From Nemertoderma westbladi (Eukaryota; Xenacoelomorpha; Nemertodermatida; Nemertodermatidae), in contig JAUCBJ010001182.1 in the NCBI GenBank assembly GCA_032718475.1, positions 32,977 through 96,976 of the forward strand: 64,000 bases of DNA, read 5' to 3'. Below the pieces are notes generated by a model that saw nothing but the letters and a program-made list of their open reading frames with translations, searched no databases and was not told the DNA's origin. The translations under genes were made by a program, and so were the position numbers. Positions 1 to 11,950 of this stretch are shown here, in pieces; positions within the stretch are counted from its first letter, which is position 1, and each line of letters starts with the position of its first letter.

Positions 1-3000
1 GAATGGTTCCACGGGTGGTAACTCGATCCTCGTTTTCAAAGCATCGATCAACGTGGCCATCCCTATCGCCTGCGCTTCCAATGGATTCGACGGGTGTTGT
101 ATAGTTTCCCCTGTCTGGTGCGTTCCGTCTGTCCTATTTCTTGACCTTCTCTGGCTTGGGTATGTCATTGGGGGTAGCGGCCCCCTCCATATATCTGTGT
201 CACACGATCTGTTTTCGTCCAGGGGTCTCGCCGTTCTTGCTACCATCGGGGTATATTGTTGATATTGTGATGGGGGAATGTCACCCTGTCCCCCCCCCCC
301 CCCCCCCCACCGGTATGTTTGGTAATGGGGTTGATGTTAATATGTTGGGGCCCATGCACCTATCCGCAATAATTCCCCCCTCCCCTGGGTATATGTTATG
401 TCCCTGCATGCTGCAGTCATACTGCTGTGCTGGTACCGGTATAGGCCTATCAGCTTCTGGCCTACCCGCCGGTATGTATTCCGCGACTTCCGGGTTTAAT
501 CCCGTTGTCCACGCTATCCTATCGCCTACATTGCCTCTCTCAGTATGGCCTACGGTATGTGCAGTAAGACCTACAGTATGCCCTACAGTCTGCATGTGTT
601 GCTCGGGATCGAAGTTTATTCTTCTCGAATAATCCTCCCCGCGGCTACCGTATTCTCGACCGGTAGGTATATTCTGTCGGAGAGTTTCTCTTCGACCCCC
701 CTCTCTACTGTTTTCATCTTCGCACTGGTACGTCGTGTACCCCTCTCTCGGCGTGTAATGCGTCTCGCCGGGTCGCGTCCCTCCGGGGCGACGGCAATCT
801 CCCGGAGTCCGACCCCACCGACTCTCCGTTCTCATCTCGACTATCGACGGCTCGCTATCCGTCCTCGCTCTTCTATCGTTCGCGGCGATACTTCTACTAC
901 TGTCTTCCTTTCTTCTCCTATCAGTGGAATATTCCCGCTCGCGAGATCTCTCGTCGACCTCCCGGTTAAACCCCACTGTTCTTCTTCCCTCCTCTGATCG
1001 GGCTCGACGCTTCGTCCGCCCTCTCGCGACGTCAACCTGTCTCTCTCTGCTCGGTCGCACGCCGCTGGGGATACTCGCGATCCCCCTATTACTTTCCGTC
1101 GCCGGTCGTTGCGGTTTACCTATTTCGGCCCTCGCATTATCCGCTGACGGCTGTGGGACACTCCCTGCCCCCCCCTTCTCGCCGCTAACTCTCTGTTGTG
1201 GGGTCCTCGTAGCCCCCCCCCCCACTCGCTACATCTAACTTCGCTACCTCTCTCCCCGCTATTATATACCTCTCTAGTCGACACATAAACCCTACTGCGG
1301 TCGGGTCCATTCACCCCCGCCTATCCCTCTGCTATTGCGTGGCCTACCAGGCCCTCTACTCCCTCCCTACCAACTACGTGGCCTACCAGGCCCTCTGCTC
1401 CCTGTCTACTAACTACGTGGCCTACCAGGCCCTCTGCTCCCTTTCTACTAACTACGTGGCCTACCAGGCCCTCTGCTCCCTGGTTATGCAGGCCCGACGC
1501 GTTTACATTAATAGCACCCATATTGGAAACGGAATTATTTTGCTCGTTTGGAACAAAGTTATTTGTATTATTCTGCACGACTACGTTATCTGAATTATTT
1601 TGAAAATTCGGGCATAGGTCATTATTTAAATTATTCGAATTATTTTGCATAATTGCGTTATTTAAATTATTTTGTAGATTCGAATCTGGGTTATTATTTT
1701 GATTATTTGAATTATTTTGCGTAGCTACATTAATATCAGAATTATTTCCTACATTAATGCTAGGGGCGTTCTGATTTAAATTTAAATTACTACCACTATG
1801 TAAAGCATTCCCTGTAATAAAGGTTTGATTAGTGTTGTCCCATACGGTATTATCAATATTAACAACGTCTACTGTACCATTATTATTATTACCCCCCCCC
1901 CGCCCGAACGGTCGCACCAGTCTTGAGTCTGTCGTGCGGTCCCTGTCAGTGGGGTATTAATAAATGTATCTACGGCCCCCGGCTCCCTAAAAATACTCGA
2001 GCCGGCCCCGCTTTCAGACGGCGACGCTCGCACCAGTTGCAGCTCGTGTGCCCGTCTAATCTTATCTCCCGCAAACTCACTCTGCCGTCTCTCTAATTCC
2101 TTGCGCTCTTTTTCAGTCTCTGCCATTCTCCTCTCAATCTCCTCTCACGCTCCTGGGTGTCCCTGATGGCCGACTCTGCAGCACTCTTAATGCTCTCCCT
2201 TCGTCTCACTTCGCGCTCCTTGCGTTCCTTTTCCCTTCTCGCTTCATACTCCTTGCGTTCCTTTTCCCTTCTCGCTTCATACTCCTTGCGTTCCCTTTCC
2301 TCCCTTGCCTCACGCTCCTTGCGTTCCGCCTCACGCTCCTTGCGTTCCCTTTCCTCCCTTGCCTCACGCTCCTTGCGTTCCCTTTCCTCTCTCGCCTCAC
2401 GCTCCCTACACTCCCTTTCCTCTATCTCATCATACTCCCTTAGGCTTTTCAAAGCCCTTTCGGCCCTCTCTCCGGTTTCTTTAAGCAATGCCGCTTCCCT
2501 CTCTAACCGCACTCTCCCCTCCTCTAGCCGTTCCTTCATTTCTCTATGACCTTGCTCTGCCATGCTGAGACGGTATGCGGCACCTATTTCCCTCACCGCT
2601 CTTTCTTTCGCGGAGGATGTAACAGACTTATCGGTTACGACGGACTTCCCCCGCCTTCCCGACCTACCAACTTTCCCCCGCTTCCCGGAGCTTTCTCCGA
2701 CCGACGAGGCCGAATCCTCGGGGTTAACCTCGGATTCGCCTCCCTCGAGTCCCCTCCAACCCGCCGGTTTTACTCCCCGGGCATCGACCAAGTTGGGCCC
2801 TATGTACACTGACGCTACGCTAGGTTCCATACTCCCACATTCCCATAGTTCAAACAGTTCCCCGGCAATCTCATGTGCTCTCGTTTCGGCTAGTTCTCTC
2901 TGCCCAAAACATATTAGATAATTAAAGTGTCTATCCGACTCACCTAGTCGCTTTCTCAGTCTCACCTCGTCTACCTTCGCCCCTTCCTTTTTGGCATCCT

Positions 3001-3508
3001 TTAGCATCCTCCGGGCCGCGATGTAGGCTCGTCGAAGTCGCTCAGAGACCCCGACGTCCTCCTCGCCGACTTCTCCTCCGTCCCTCCGGGTTCGACGTCG
3101 TACTGGCGGCTCCACCGTCGCCGTTCCGGTGGGCCGTCCGTCGCCCTCGGCCTGTAGCTGGCCGGCGACATCGGTACCGATCTCTCCTCCGTCTCTTCGC
3201 GTCCGGCGTCGCACCGTCGGCCCCACCGTCGCCGTTTCGGTGGGCCGCTCGTCGCCCTCGGCCGGTAGCTGGCCGGCGACATCGGCGCGCCGTTCTCCGT
3301 CTCGTGTCGACTCGTCTCCATCTCCCTCCATCTCGCTCCCTTTCTCTCTTAGCTCGACTTCGGGTTCCAGACTCTCCTCGTTCTGGACTTCCGGTTCGCC
3401 CGTTATCGATGGCTCCGGCGACGTGGGCCTGTATCGCTTGGTCGCGGCCTCGCGGATCGTTTGATCTTCGTCCGGGGTCCGCGTCGGTGTCTCGCCCGAT
3501 TCACTCAT
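1..3508 (-). pseudogene. Gag-like retroelement polyprotein, N-terminal part, frame broken, runs off left edge
   Basis: The minus strand is coding-like from an ATG at 3508 to the window edge, in pieces 3508-2093, 2126-1869, 1917-1321, 1225-281 and on to 1. The order is an acidic/Arg-rich head with a duplicated segment starting DVAGQL, a very charged coiled coil rich in EREAREER-type heptads (about residues 290-460), an Asn-rich segment (NNSNNQNNN), four 13-residue repeats starting GAEGLVGHV, and an Arg/Gly/Pro-rich tail. Frame changes fall at about 2150, at a poly-C tract near 1895, at poly-C near 1210 and at poly-C 292-309; an in-frame TAG sits at 1321-1323. Three of the breaks are in homopolymers, so assembly error is as likely as decay. 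No domain is decisive. I infer Gag from the putative LTR upstream and from its position inside another retroelement; a host coiled-coil protein is the alternative. Confidence 0.45.
1324..1483 (-). repeat. 39-bp coding minisatellite, 4 copies
   Basis: Four tandem 39-bp units, each containing GTGGCCTACCAGGCCCTCT on the plus strand. On the minus strand they encode in-frame 13-residue repeats (GAEGLVGHV core). The unit length keeps frame. Confidence 0.85.
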
Positions 3509-3589
3509 CTCGTCTGGTCGGTGGAGTTCGGCTAGCTAGCAGTGTAGTTCTTAGAGTTTAACTGGGGCGGCAGCTCGGATTTAGTTACT

Positions 3590-4129
3590 GTGACGGGATC
3601 CAGGAGGGATCCCGATTTATCCGATGTGGTAATTTAGTCCACGCGTCCCCGCCGTGTATAAGGGTGGAATAAAGTAACTGAGTTCTGAAGTTCGGTGTAT
3701 AATAATAATAGGGCATAGGATATAGATATAGATATAATGTGTACAAGGCGGGATACGGTAACTAAAGTCCCGTGATCCCCTAACTAAACTAATTGACTAC
3801 CAACCTACGCTAGCACTGCTACACTGAGATAACTGAATCACTGATTAATAGGTTATTGGTTATATTGCACGGTGGCCTTACTGCTACTCAATCGATGCCT
3901 TTCCCCCCTCTGATTGGTTAATACCCTTGTTGGCGCCCCGTGGAGTATTCCCGTTCACTCCACCTGTTCTCTCTGGGTTAGGGGTTTGGCCCCTGACCCT
4001 CTATTGTGTGCTTCCTTCCCACTCTTATTGGGATGGCACGAGTTGGTTAATTGCCCAATCTCGTGGCTCCCAATATTGCTTATCGGCTTATAACTTTATG
4101 GGGTGTTGGCGGGATTGAATAAGCTAACA
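3590..4129 (-). repeat. Putative LTR of the minus-strand Gag-like element
   Basis: On the minus strand a sequence beginning TGTTAGC at 4129 abuts the gypsy pol abruptly, at the point where the RT catalytic box would be read. It leads toward the Gag-like ATG at 3508. The 3' border is uncertain: ...GTCACA at about 3590 is one possible end. I found no convincing tRNA primer site beside it, and the partner LTR would lie outside the window. The stretch has no other ORF. The call rests on the sharp junction and the TG start only. Confidence 0.35.
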
Positions 4130-6239
4130 TAGACGATATACTCGTGGCCAGCTCTTCCCCAGCCGACCATCAGCGACATCTTCGTCTTCTGTTCCAGAGA
4201 CTCGCCAAATATGGACTCATTATTAATGTTGCCAAATGCGTTTTCGGCGTCGCCGAACTAGACTTCCTCGGCCATCACATATCGGCTGCCGGGGTGTCAC
4301 CTCTCAGCGACCACGTTGCCGCTATCCAGAACTTTCCTGAACCAACCAACATCAAGGGTTTACAAGAGTTTTTAGGACTCGTTAACTTTTATCATCGTTT
4401 TATTCCGCACGCAGCTCAACTCTTGCAGCCCCTTCACGAAGCTACAAAGTCGAGTAAGGATAAAACTATCACGTTTACGAGTGACATGAGAACAGCTTTT
4501 TCAGCTGCCAAACATGCGCTTTGCAAAGCCACATTACTCTCACACCCCGTCTCTACCGCTACAACGAGTTTAAATGTTGATGCATCCGACAAAGCTGTTG
4601 GTGGGGCCCTGGAACAATAAATTAATGGGGCGTGGCGGCCAATCTCGTTCTTTTCCCGTAAATTACAGCCGGCTGAAACTCGCTATTCAGCATTTGACCA
4701 TGAGTTGTTGGCAATCTACCTTGGTATTCGTCACTTTCGCTACTTTCTGGAGGGCCGGTTGTTCCATATCTTCACGGACCACAAACCACTCACGTTCGTT
4801 TTCTCCAGTGCTTCTACCAACTGGTCACCTAGGCAACAACGTCACCTATCCTTTATTAGCGAGTTTACTACGGATGTGCGTCATATAGAAGGAAACAATA
4901 ATGTCGTAGCTGATGTATTATCCCGCATCTGCATCAAACCCGATATTCCAATGATCTATGCATCTACAACACAGACCCATATTGATTATGGCGCCCTCGC
5001 ACGGGACCAGCAGTCCGACCCGGAGACGCAGTCGTACCGAACTGCAATGACAGGTCTCATCATCAGAGACGTTCCCCTTACGAATAGTTCACAATCCATC
5101 ATGTGTGATATTTCTACTCAACATCCTCGACCAATTGTTCCTCTCGTATGGCGCCGTCATATATACGATTGTGTGCACAACCTATCACACCCGGGAATCC
5201 GTTCATCCCGCCACCTCGTTGCAGAGTTCGGTTTGTTTGGCATGGTCTCCATAAGTAAGTTGGAGCATGGGCACGCACCTGTTTATCTTGTCAACGGGCC
5301 AAGATTCATAAACATAATTCTGCGCCATTACAATCTTTTAGTGTTCCAGATCGCTGGTTTGCTGTGATCCATGTGGACATTGTCGGACCACTTCCGATTT
5401 CTCAAGGAAACTCATATATATTCACTATAGTTGATCGATTTACATGCTGGCCCGAAGCTATTCCCATTATGGAAGCTACTACCTTAGCTTGCGCGCGAGC
5501 CCTTCTCACTCACTGGGTTGCTCGTTATGGCGTCCCGAGTGACATTACCTCAGACCACGGCCGGCAGTTTACATCCAACCTGTGGAGCAACCTCAACAAA
5601 CTCCTTGGGAGCCATGGCCACCATACTACAGCCTACCATCTTCAAGCCAATGGGCTGGTTGAACGGTTTCACCGTGGGATTAAGGCCTCACTAAAGGGAC
5701 GCTTGACAGACAGTAACTGGGTTGATGATCTCCCTATGGTTCTTCTTGGTATCCGAGCCACACCCAAAGAAGATCTCGGTTGTTCATCCGCTGAACTGGT
5801 CTATGGGACCACCCTCCATCTTCCCGGCCAATTTTTTGAGCCCCCTGACCCCCACTCTTTCAATGACTCAGACACGGCACCCCTGCTTACTCAACTCTGC
5901 GAGTCCATGAAGACACTACGGGCTATCCCGACATCCCATCATGGCGAACGACGAAGCCATGTTTCTAACGACACCCGTAATTGCAGCTACGCCGTCGTGC
6001 GACATGATGCTCACCGCACACCTCTCCAATGTCCTTACAATGGACCCTTCAAGGTTCTTGAGCGCAACACTAAATACATGACTCTCGAAATCAATGGCCA
6101 CAAAGACACTGTCTCAATTGACAGGCTTAAACCAGCCTACATTGACTCTGATTTCGGTATTCCGTCGCCTTCAAACGTACGCCCCCTAGCGGCCCCAAGA
6201 CTGACACGCCCTCGGGAGGTTTCGATACTTTCCCCTTAG
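4130..6239 (+). pseudogene. Ty3/gypsy pol: RT C-terminal half, RNase H, integrase
   Basis: Reading starts at the RT active-site box (IDDILVAS, 4130-4153), continues through the RT thumb (LGLVNFYHRFIP), the RNase H start (NVDASDKAVGGAL) and TDHKPLTFVF, then the integrase zinc-binding part (NLSHPGIRSSRHLV) and the catalytic core. The core keeps D (HVDIVGPLP, near 5370), D (TSDHGRQF, near 5550) and E (LVERFHRG, near 5660). Breaks: an in-frame TAA at 4618-4620, a frameshift near 5230 and a second TAA near 5255. The coding text begins exactly at the edge of the minus-strand element's putative LTR, so the 5' half was probably separated by that insertion rather than simply lost. It is followed by a purine tract and an LTR at 6339. 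Confidence 0.85.
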
Positions 6240-6338
6240 CCCGCACCAAAAGTTGAGGTTACAACCCGGTCGGGCCGGATAGTTAGACCACCTGAAAGCT
6301 TATGAGTCGCGGGAATATTTTCCCACTTGGGGGAGTAC

Positions 6339-6657
6339 TGTAGTGAACTAACATCACGAATTAATGGGTCAACATGAGAGCGGGATATTCAAACAGGGAT
6401 ATATAGGACTACTACCTAGGCCTACTGTGCTGCTGTACGATACACAGCTTACTGCGCTGTCAGATCAATTATCATAACTGCATATGCAATTATATCTGTT
6501 ATTAATGCTATAACTAATTATTAATGAACGATCATTAAAAGGTCAGTGATTGGAGTGAAAATAAATTACTGGTCTTTCTCCTGTTTGGTGAACCCCTTTT
6601 GACTTTTATTAAAATTACAATTTTTACTATTTTTTTATAAATATACTAGAACTTACA
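6339..6657 (+). repeat. 3' LTR of the gypsy element, with polypurine tract
   Basis: The purine-rich CTTGGGGGAGTAC (6327-6338) directly precedes TGTAGTGAAC. The proposed LTR ends ACTTACA at 6657 and holds TATA-like GGATATATAGG (near 6398) and AATAAA (near 6561). The partner 5' LTR is not in the window. The 3' end is inferred from a TG..CA rule only. Confidence 0.55.
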
Positions 6658-6838
6658 GTGGCCCAGAACTTTCACTACTGTACAAAGAAAAACTCACGAC
6701 AAAATAAAGAATAGAAACTTAGCTATTTCCTTATTTTGCCCCTTCTGCCATGGGTTTTTTACTTTACTTTAATCTCCTTGGTTTTTTACTGCGATGGGTT
6801 TTTTTTCTTTCTTTTTCTAGAGTGGGTTTTTTCTGTCA

Positions 6839-7063
6839 GTGTATCCACAAATGATGGATATTGTCGCTTGCGGGTGGAAACAAAGCGGGGGTGGTAATAC
6901 AGACTTTCTGGTAAAAGTTTTGGATATTGCAGGTCTAGGCGGAGGCATCCTGGCTGGGATCTTTGTGGGTAAAATAACTGTAGTCGTCTTTACTTTCATA
7001 TATTTTAATATTATAAACAAGTATCAGAAAGATAACCAGTTTAAAAGCTCCACAGTCCTATAG
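6839..7063 (+). CDS. Short ORF or exon with one hydrophobic segment, unassigned
   Basis: A 74-codon plus-strand ORF preceded by a pyrimidine-rich stretch ending CTGTCAG (6838), a plausible splice acceptor. Residues about 30-57 are Gly- and Ile/Val-rich (AGLGGGILAGIFVGK then VVVFTFIYF), which would suit one membrane-spanning segment, followed by a short polar tail. I do not recognise a family. It could be the last exon of a single-pass membrane protein or chance. Downstream short coding-like stretches at 7221-7343 and 7453-7680 could belong to the same locus. Confidence 0.2.
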   Translation: MYPQMMDIVACGWKQSGGGNTDFLVKVLDIAGLGGGILAGIFVGKITVVVFTFIYFNIINKYQKDNQFKSSTVL

Positions 7064-7452
7064 GGGCTGTTCCGCTGTCAGTCAGAGAGGTAACAGCCTA
7101 TGGGGTAAGGATTTACCCATGGGGCGCTAACTATCAGATAGTCTGATACCAACTGCCAGACAATCTTTTTCAACTATCAGATAGATGATCGCCCAGTTAC
7201 AAGTTGCCTGATAGTTGTATTTTTTAAACCCCGAGTGTTGTTGACGGAGTCTGTTACTTCCGAAATCGTTGATCGTGGTGCCGGTGCCGGAATTCTGTCT
7301 TTGATTAAAAACACTGAACTTCTGAACGATGGCGGAATCTACGAAACCCGGCCGGATTCCTAATCCGAGGAGGCAACGGAGTAAATTAAACGTAAACAAT
7401 GAAATGATCGCGATGGACAATTGAGTCTATTCAATATATCCAGAACGATACG

Positions 7453-7680
7453 ATGGGGACGGAGTCTATTACAGTAGTAAACACGCAACCAAAGCGATCA
7501 GACGATGGCGAAGTAATCTACAAAACAGAGAACGACAGGAAGGCGATAGAGTTTATGAACGAAGACGGTGGAATCTATAGGCCTAAACCTGGAACAATGC
7601 GAACAGATGAACTCCAGATGAAAATCGACGCAAATAACAGCTTGTTTACTACTAAAATAAAACTGCATCCTGTTCTATAG
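7453..7680 (+). CDS. 75-aa hypothetical ORF, similar in wording to a neighbouring tail-like stretch
   Basis: The ORF begins MGTESITVVNTQ and contains EDGGIYRPKPG. An open stretch just upstream (about 7221-7343, same strand) also reads TESVT and NDGGIYETRP before a stop. This suggests two diverged copies of one short polar segment, possibly alternative last exons. No domain is recognised and there is no signal peptide. Host exon or relic cannot be decided. Confidence 0.25.
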   Translation: MGTESITVVNTQPKRSDDGEVIYKTENDRKAIEFMNEDGGIYRPKPGTMRTDELQMKIDANNSLFTTKIKLHPVL

Positions 7681-8000
7681 GAAAAAACATTATAGGAGAA
7701 ATTTTAGCAAGTTGTGTTTATTTTAGCCGATAGACAAGATTACATGTTTACCAAGTTTGGTATAATTTAGTCAAAGATTGAATGAGTTACGATTTTAAAT
7801 TATCAGTGGAGGGTGAAGGATTCAGTTATACTTCAATAAAGAATAGTGATTAAACCAAGGGATACGCGATAGGCTATATGACACTGCTGTATAAATTCAT
7901 TGAATGACTGTTGATTTCGAAACATTTCATATAAATTTTAATATAATTTTGGATTTTTTTGTTTGTAATAATTGACAGATGAATTAATTTTTTTATCTAA

Positions 8001-8490
8001 TCACATTATTATATATATTAAATAACGAAGCACAGAAATAATACTAAGATTGAATATTGAATTGAAGGTACAGTACCGAATTGAATATTTGAGATTGAAT
8101 AAAGAGTATTGAATATCTTCGGCCGTCATCCCGTTGGTGACTCCATTGGCAACCATTTCGACAGTTTCGCTTGGTTTCGGCTCTTCAGTCCCCGAATAGA
8201 CCGATGGTCGGCGTTGTTGCTGTCCCCATGACTGAGGCTGACCCAAATGACCAACCCAAATTGCCATCTCCAGGCGCTGGAGCAGAAACTGGTGTGACCA
8301 CGGTTCATGGGTGGCACTGTGGAGACGAGCCCTGGTCTCCAGGAAGAAGGTGGATGTCTCTGGACCGGGGCGGCCAAAGGCCACAGGGTGAAAGAAATGG
8401 CCCCGGTCCACTAGGTCACGATACTTACTCTCCGCCCAATCAGCTGAGTGCCCCCCGGCAATGATGGTTTGTTGAATGTGGCTGGGGGCC
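8001..8490 (-). pseudogene. LINE-type reverse transcriptase C-terminal tail relic
   Basis: The minus-strand text reads YRDLVDRGHFFHPVAFG, then FLLQRLEMAIWVGHLG. This resembles the C-terminal tail found after the RT in several animal non-LTR polymerases, where a conserved FVP.xxETLG and a QR.xxAIQ.GN block occur. Only about 90 codons are recognisable; no RT motifs are next to it. The match is from memory of the family pattern, not a search. Confidence 0.4.
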
Positions 8491-8529
8491 AGTGGATCTA
8501 GTAATAATTATCACAAATATATGATTAGG

Positions 8530-9350
8530 TAGGCCTACATGATATTAGTTTCTCAAACCAAACCTATCCATCCATTGACGTCCAAATATATCCAATTTCT
8601 CAATCCATACTACTGGTAATCAGTATGTAATAATGTACACTGTAATGCAATAATGTCAATGTCCAACCAAACAATGCGTTGAGTGTTATCAGACCAGCCT
8701 CCGAGAAATGTTAAGCTAACGGCTGAACGGCACCTCGCTCTGTCGCATCAGTTTTTGTAGTGGTCTAGTTCCAGGCTACCAGAATCCGTTAATAGTAATA
8801 TCTGATGGCAGATACCGTGTAAAGGGAGCATGCTCCCGCCGATAATGATGAACCACTGGATTGAATGTGAATGATAATATCGGCATCGTCGATTTTGTAA
8901 GCTGATATGTGTCTCCCTCGTTGATCAAATTGCGGTATTTTTCAGGTTGTTGAAAGGTGTTTCATTGTGCTTCTCACATAACTCTCAATCTCAAATCCAA
9001 GAGTGGATAGGAAGAAAATCTTACAGACATGTACACTATTAATCATGTAGTACAATATGAAAGATCGTCTTTGGCTACCTTCAATTTTGTTAGATGTCCT
9101 TTGCGTCAGCTCATTTTTTTCACATGCGAAGCCACCCACATACATCGCTCATTATCAGAAAGTTTCCAGAAGTCGTCATTTATTTACTCTCGAACGAACT
9201 GGCTCTGCTATCTGCTGTCTATAATTTCGAGGGCAGTCACACTGAGGCCGAACTCTATTATGGCGATTCCTATACTTGTCTGCTTTTTCTTCCTTATCAT
9301 ACTTGAGTTGCTCAACTACAGTAGGATGCAGATAATACGTTAATATGCTT
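8530..9350. other. AT-rich stretch without recognisable gene
   Basis: Only short, low-complexity ORFs occur here. I see no tRNA, domain or tandem array. One TAGGCCTA lies at 8530-8537. Confidence 0.5.
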
Positions 9351-9364
9351 TAACTGGAAGGGGC

Positions 9365-11950
9365 ATAATAATAATAATAATATTTTTATATTGCGCCTTT
9401 CTGGGCATATTTCAAGGCGCTTAAAAATGTACCTAATTAAAACTATATTAAATATAAGACATGTTAAAAATTGTACCTAATTAAAAATGATATTAAATAA
9501 AATAAATGATGTTAAAAACAGTTAGCAATATTACAATTTAAAAAGGTGGGTTTTAAGTCTTGCTTTAAAAAGGGGTAGAGTTCCAGCGTGACGCACATCT
9601 AGTGGGAGTGAGTTCCAAATGGTCGGGGCAACAACCGAGAAGGCGCGTCTACCATAATTGTGCAAGTTGTACCTAGGGATAACCAGTAAATCTTGTTCTG
9701 CCGATCGTAGTATGCGTGCAGGTTCGTAGGGAATTAATTTATCATGTAGGTAATCTGGTGCGATTCCGTGTAAACATTTATACGTCAGCATGGCGATCTT
9801 GAACTCTATCCTACGTTTTACCGGCAGCCAGTGCAATCGCTTCAATACTGGAGTGATGTGGTCCCGTTTCTTAATGCCTTCTAGCAGTCGCGCCGCAGAA
9901 TTTTGAACATATTGTAATTTGTTAATCAAGTTTACCGGTAGTCCATAGTATAGGGAATTGTTATTATCAATCTTGTTTGTTACAAATGAATGAATTAATA
10001 TTTCTAGTTTTCTAAATTTCGGAGTTGGTAGAATGCATATCGGACTGTGGTGGATATTTGTTTGGAAAACGTAAGATTCGAATCCATAATGAACCCTATA
10101 TTACGCACTTTATTACTGCAGCTTATTAAGTCATTTCCAATGTGTACGCTAGGGGGTGCAAGCTGATAACCAAATCGCGATTGTAGAAGGAGGATCTCTG
10201 TCATATCGGCATTCATTTTTAGTAGGTGGTTTTTCATCCAATCCCGTACGTCTAGCACACAGTGTTCAGTCACATCAACAGCTGTGGATGAACTCAGGGG
10301 TTTAAATGCTATATTTAGCTGCGTGTCGTCCACGTACAAGTGGTATGAAAGACCGTGTTTACATATCATGTTGGAAAGGGAACGGGTGTATATTGCAAAC
10401 AACAGCGGGCCAAGTACCAAACCCTGTGGAAGACCATACTGTAGATCCATTGGTTTAGATTAGGTTGTATTGATGCAAACCTGTTGTGTTCTGTTAGATA
10501 AATATGATTTAAACAAACCCAAAGCTGTTCCTTTGACCCCTATATCATGTTCTAGAATTTACTTAGATCTAATAAAACGAGAATGACAGCCGATCCCGAA
10601 TCATGTCACGGAGTATGTCATCGTTGACCTTGAGTAATGCCGTTTCAGTACTGTGAAAGGGTCTATAAGCACTCTGTAGCGGTTCAAATAACGTGTTTAT
10701 GTTCATATATATCATTAGTTGGTTCGCAACAGCCCTCTCGGTCAGTTTAGATAAATATATGAGATTGGAAACCAGTCTAAAGTTCTTTAGTAACTCTGGG
10801 TTTAATCGGGCTTTCTTTATAACAGGTGTTAGTACTGCCTCCTTAAATATGTGAAGAACTGTAGCTGACGATATTGATAAATTTATTATCAATATGATAA
10901 TGGGTAACAACAATTTCATTGATAGTTTCACAATTTGTGTAGGTAGCGGGTCACAAGAGCTAGATTTAGAATTCGATTCCTTAATAAGGACTTCTGCCTC
11001 ATCCACAGTCACTTTGTTGAATTGGGCGAGCTTTGGTTTGCCTCCCATAGCTACGCCTTTGGTCGAAGCAACACCAGACGTGACGTCACCCGTAGCAACG
11101 CCTTCCATTGAGGCGTCATCCGTTACAACGCTTCCCGCTGTGACGTTGCCCGTAGCAATGCCTCCCATTGAGAAGTCATTCATAGCAACACCTGCTGCTG
11201 CAATGTCGCCCGTAACAACGACTCTCGATGTGATGTCACCCATAGCAACGCCTCCCGCTGTGACGTCGTCTGTAGCATAGCCTGTCGTTGTGACGTCACC
11301 CGCATCAATGCCTGCTGCTGTGACGTCGTCCATAGCAACGCCTGCCGCTGTGACATCATCATCATGAGCTAGATCATTGCGTATCACTTTAATCATATTT
11401 TCAAAATAATCGGCAAATCTATTTGCCAGTATATAGTCATTATCATAGGAAGGGAGAACACTATTATTCTTTCGAAAAATAAGTTTATTTACAATCGAAT
11501 ATAATTTCTTTTGGTCTCCAGCGCTGTCATTTATTACCCCTTTGTAATAGGATTCTTTCGCACTTGCAAGTGAATCCGCAACCACACTGCACTGTTCCCT
11601 ATATGCAATACAATCAATGCATGAGTTAGATTTCCTATATTTTCGTTCTAGTTGGCGACGCTTCCTTTTCTTAGTTACAATTCCCTCGTGGTACCACGGC
11701 GCTTTGGGGCGTAGTGATACAGTTTTGTGGATAACTGGGGCATGCTTATTTAATATAGATGATAACGTCGTCGTGTAACTGTCTACCAACCGGTTGACAT
11801 CATCAGTTGGGGGGAATTGACAGAGAGATGAGTTCTCTATATCATAACGAAAGTGATCCCAGTCTATTGTTTTAAATTTTCTAAAAGAAACAGATTCGGT
11901 TGCATAATGTGGTTTGGAAACATTATGGATAACACCGGGTTTCTCAACAA
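9365..11950 (-). pseudogene. CR1/L2-like non-LTR retrotransposon, 5'-truncated
   Basis: Minus-strand pieces 11789-10569, 10450-10004 and 9929-9531 give the linker after the endonuclease (LRPKAPWYHEGI near 11730), RT fingers and palm (PLLPIIILIINLSI, LTPVIKKARLNPELLKNFRL), the QGLVLGPLLF turn, the YVDDTQL catalytic box (near 10340), and the C-terminal tail typical of CR1/L2 elements (QNSAARLL, LHWLPVKRRI, WNSLP). The endonuclease is missing beyond about 11950. The 3' end (9360-9420) carries an inverted GCGCCTT/AAGGCGC hairpin followed by ATAATAATAA repeats, as expected for a microsatellite-type tail. At least two frameshifts separate the pieces, so it is dead. Confidence 0.85.
11040..11365 (-). 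repeat. In-frame degenerate minisatellite inside the LINE ORF
   Basis: Roughly ten imperfect 30-36 bp units built on GATGTGACGTC/GTAGCAACGCC-like blocks. In the minus reading frame they give GVAMDDVTAAG-type repeats between the linker and RT. The frame stays open across the whole array, which is unusual for neutral slippage in a decaying element. Confidence 0.7.

Noticed and set aside
2157-2549. Plus-strand ORF rich in SLRS repeats
   Set aside because: Antisense shadow of the charged coiled coil on the minus strand.
3932-3945. TGGCGCCCCGTGG as a plus-strand primer binding site
   Set aside because: It lies inside the region I infer to be the LTR of the minus element, and no plus-strand LTR ends beside it.
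8171-8464. Plus-strand 97-codon ORF
   Set aside because: Antisense of the LINE tail; minus reading has the recognisable pattern.
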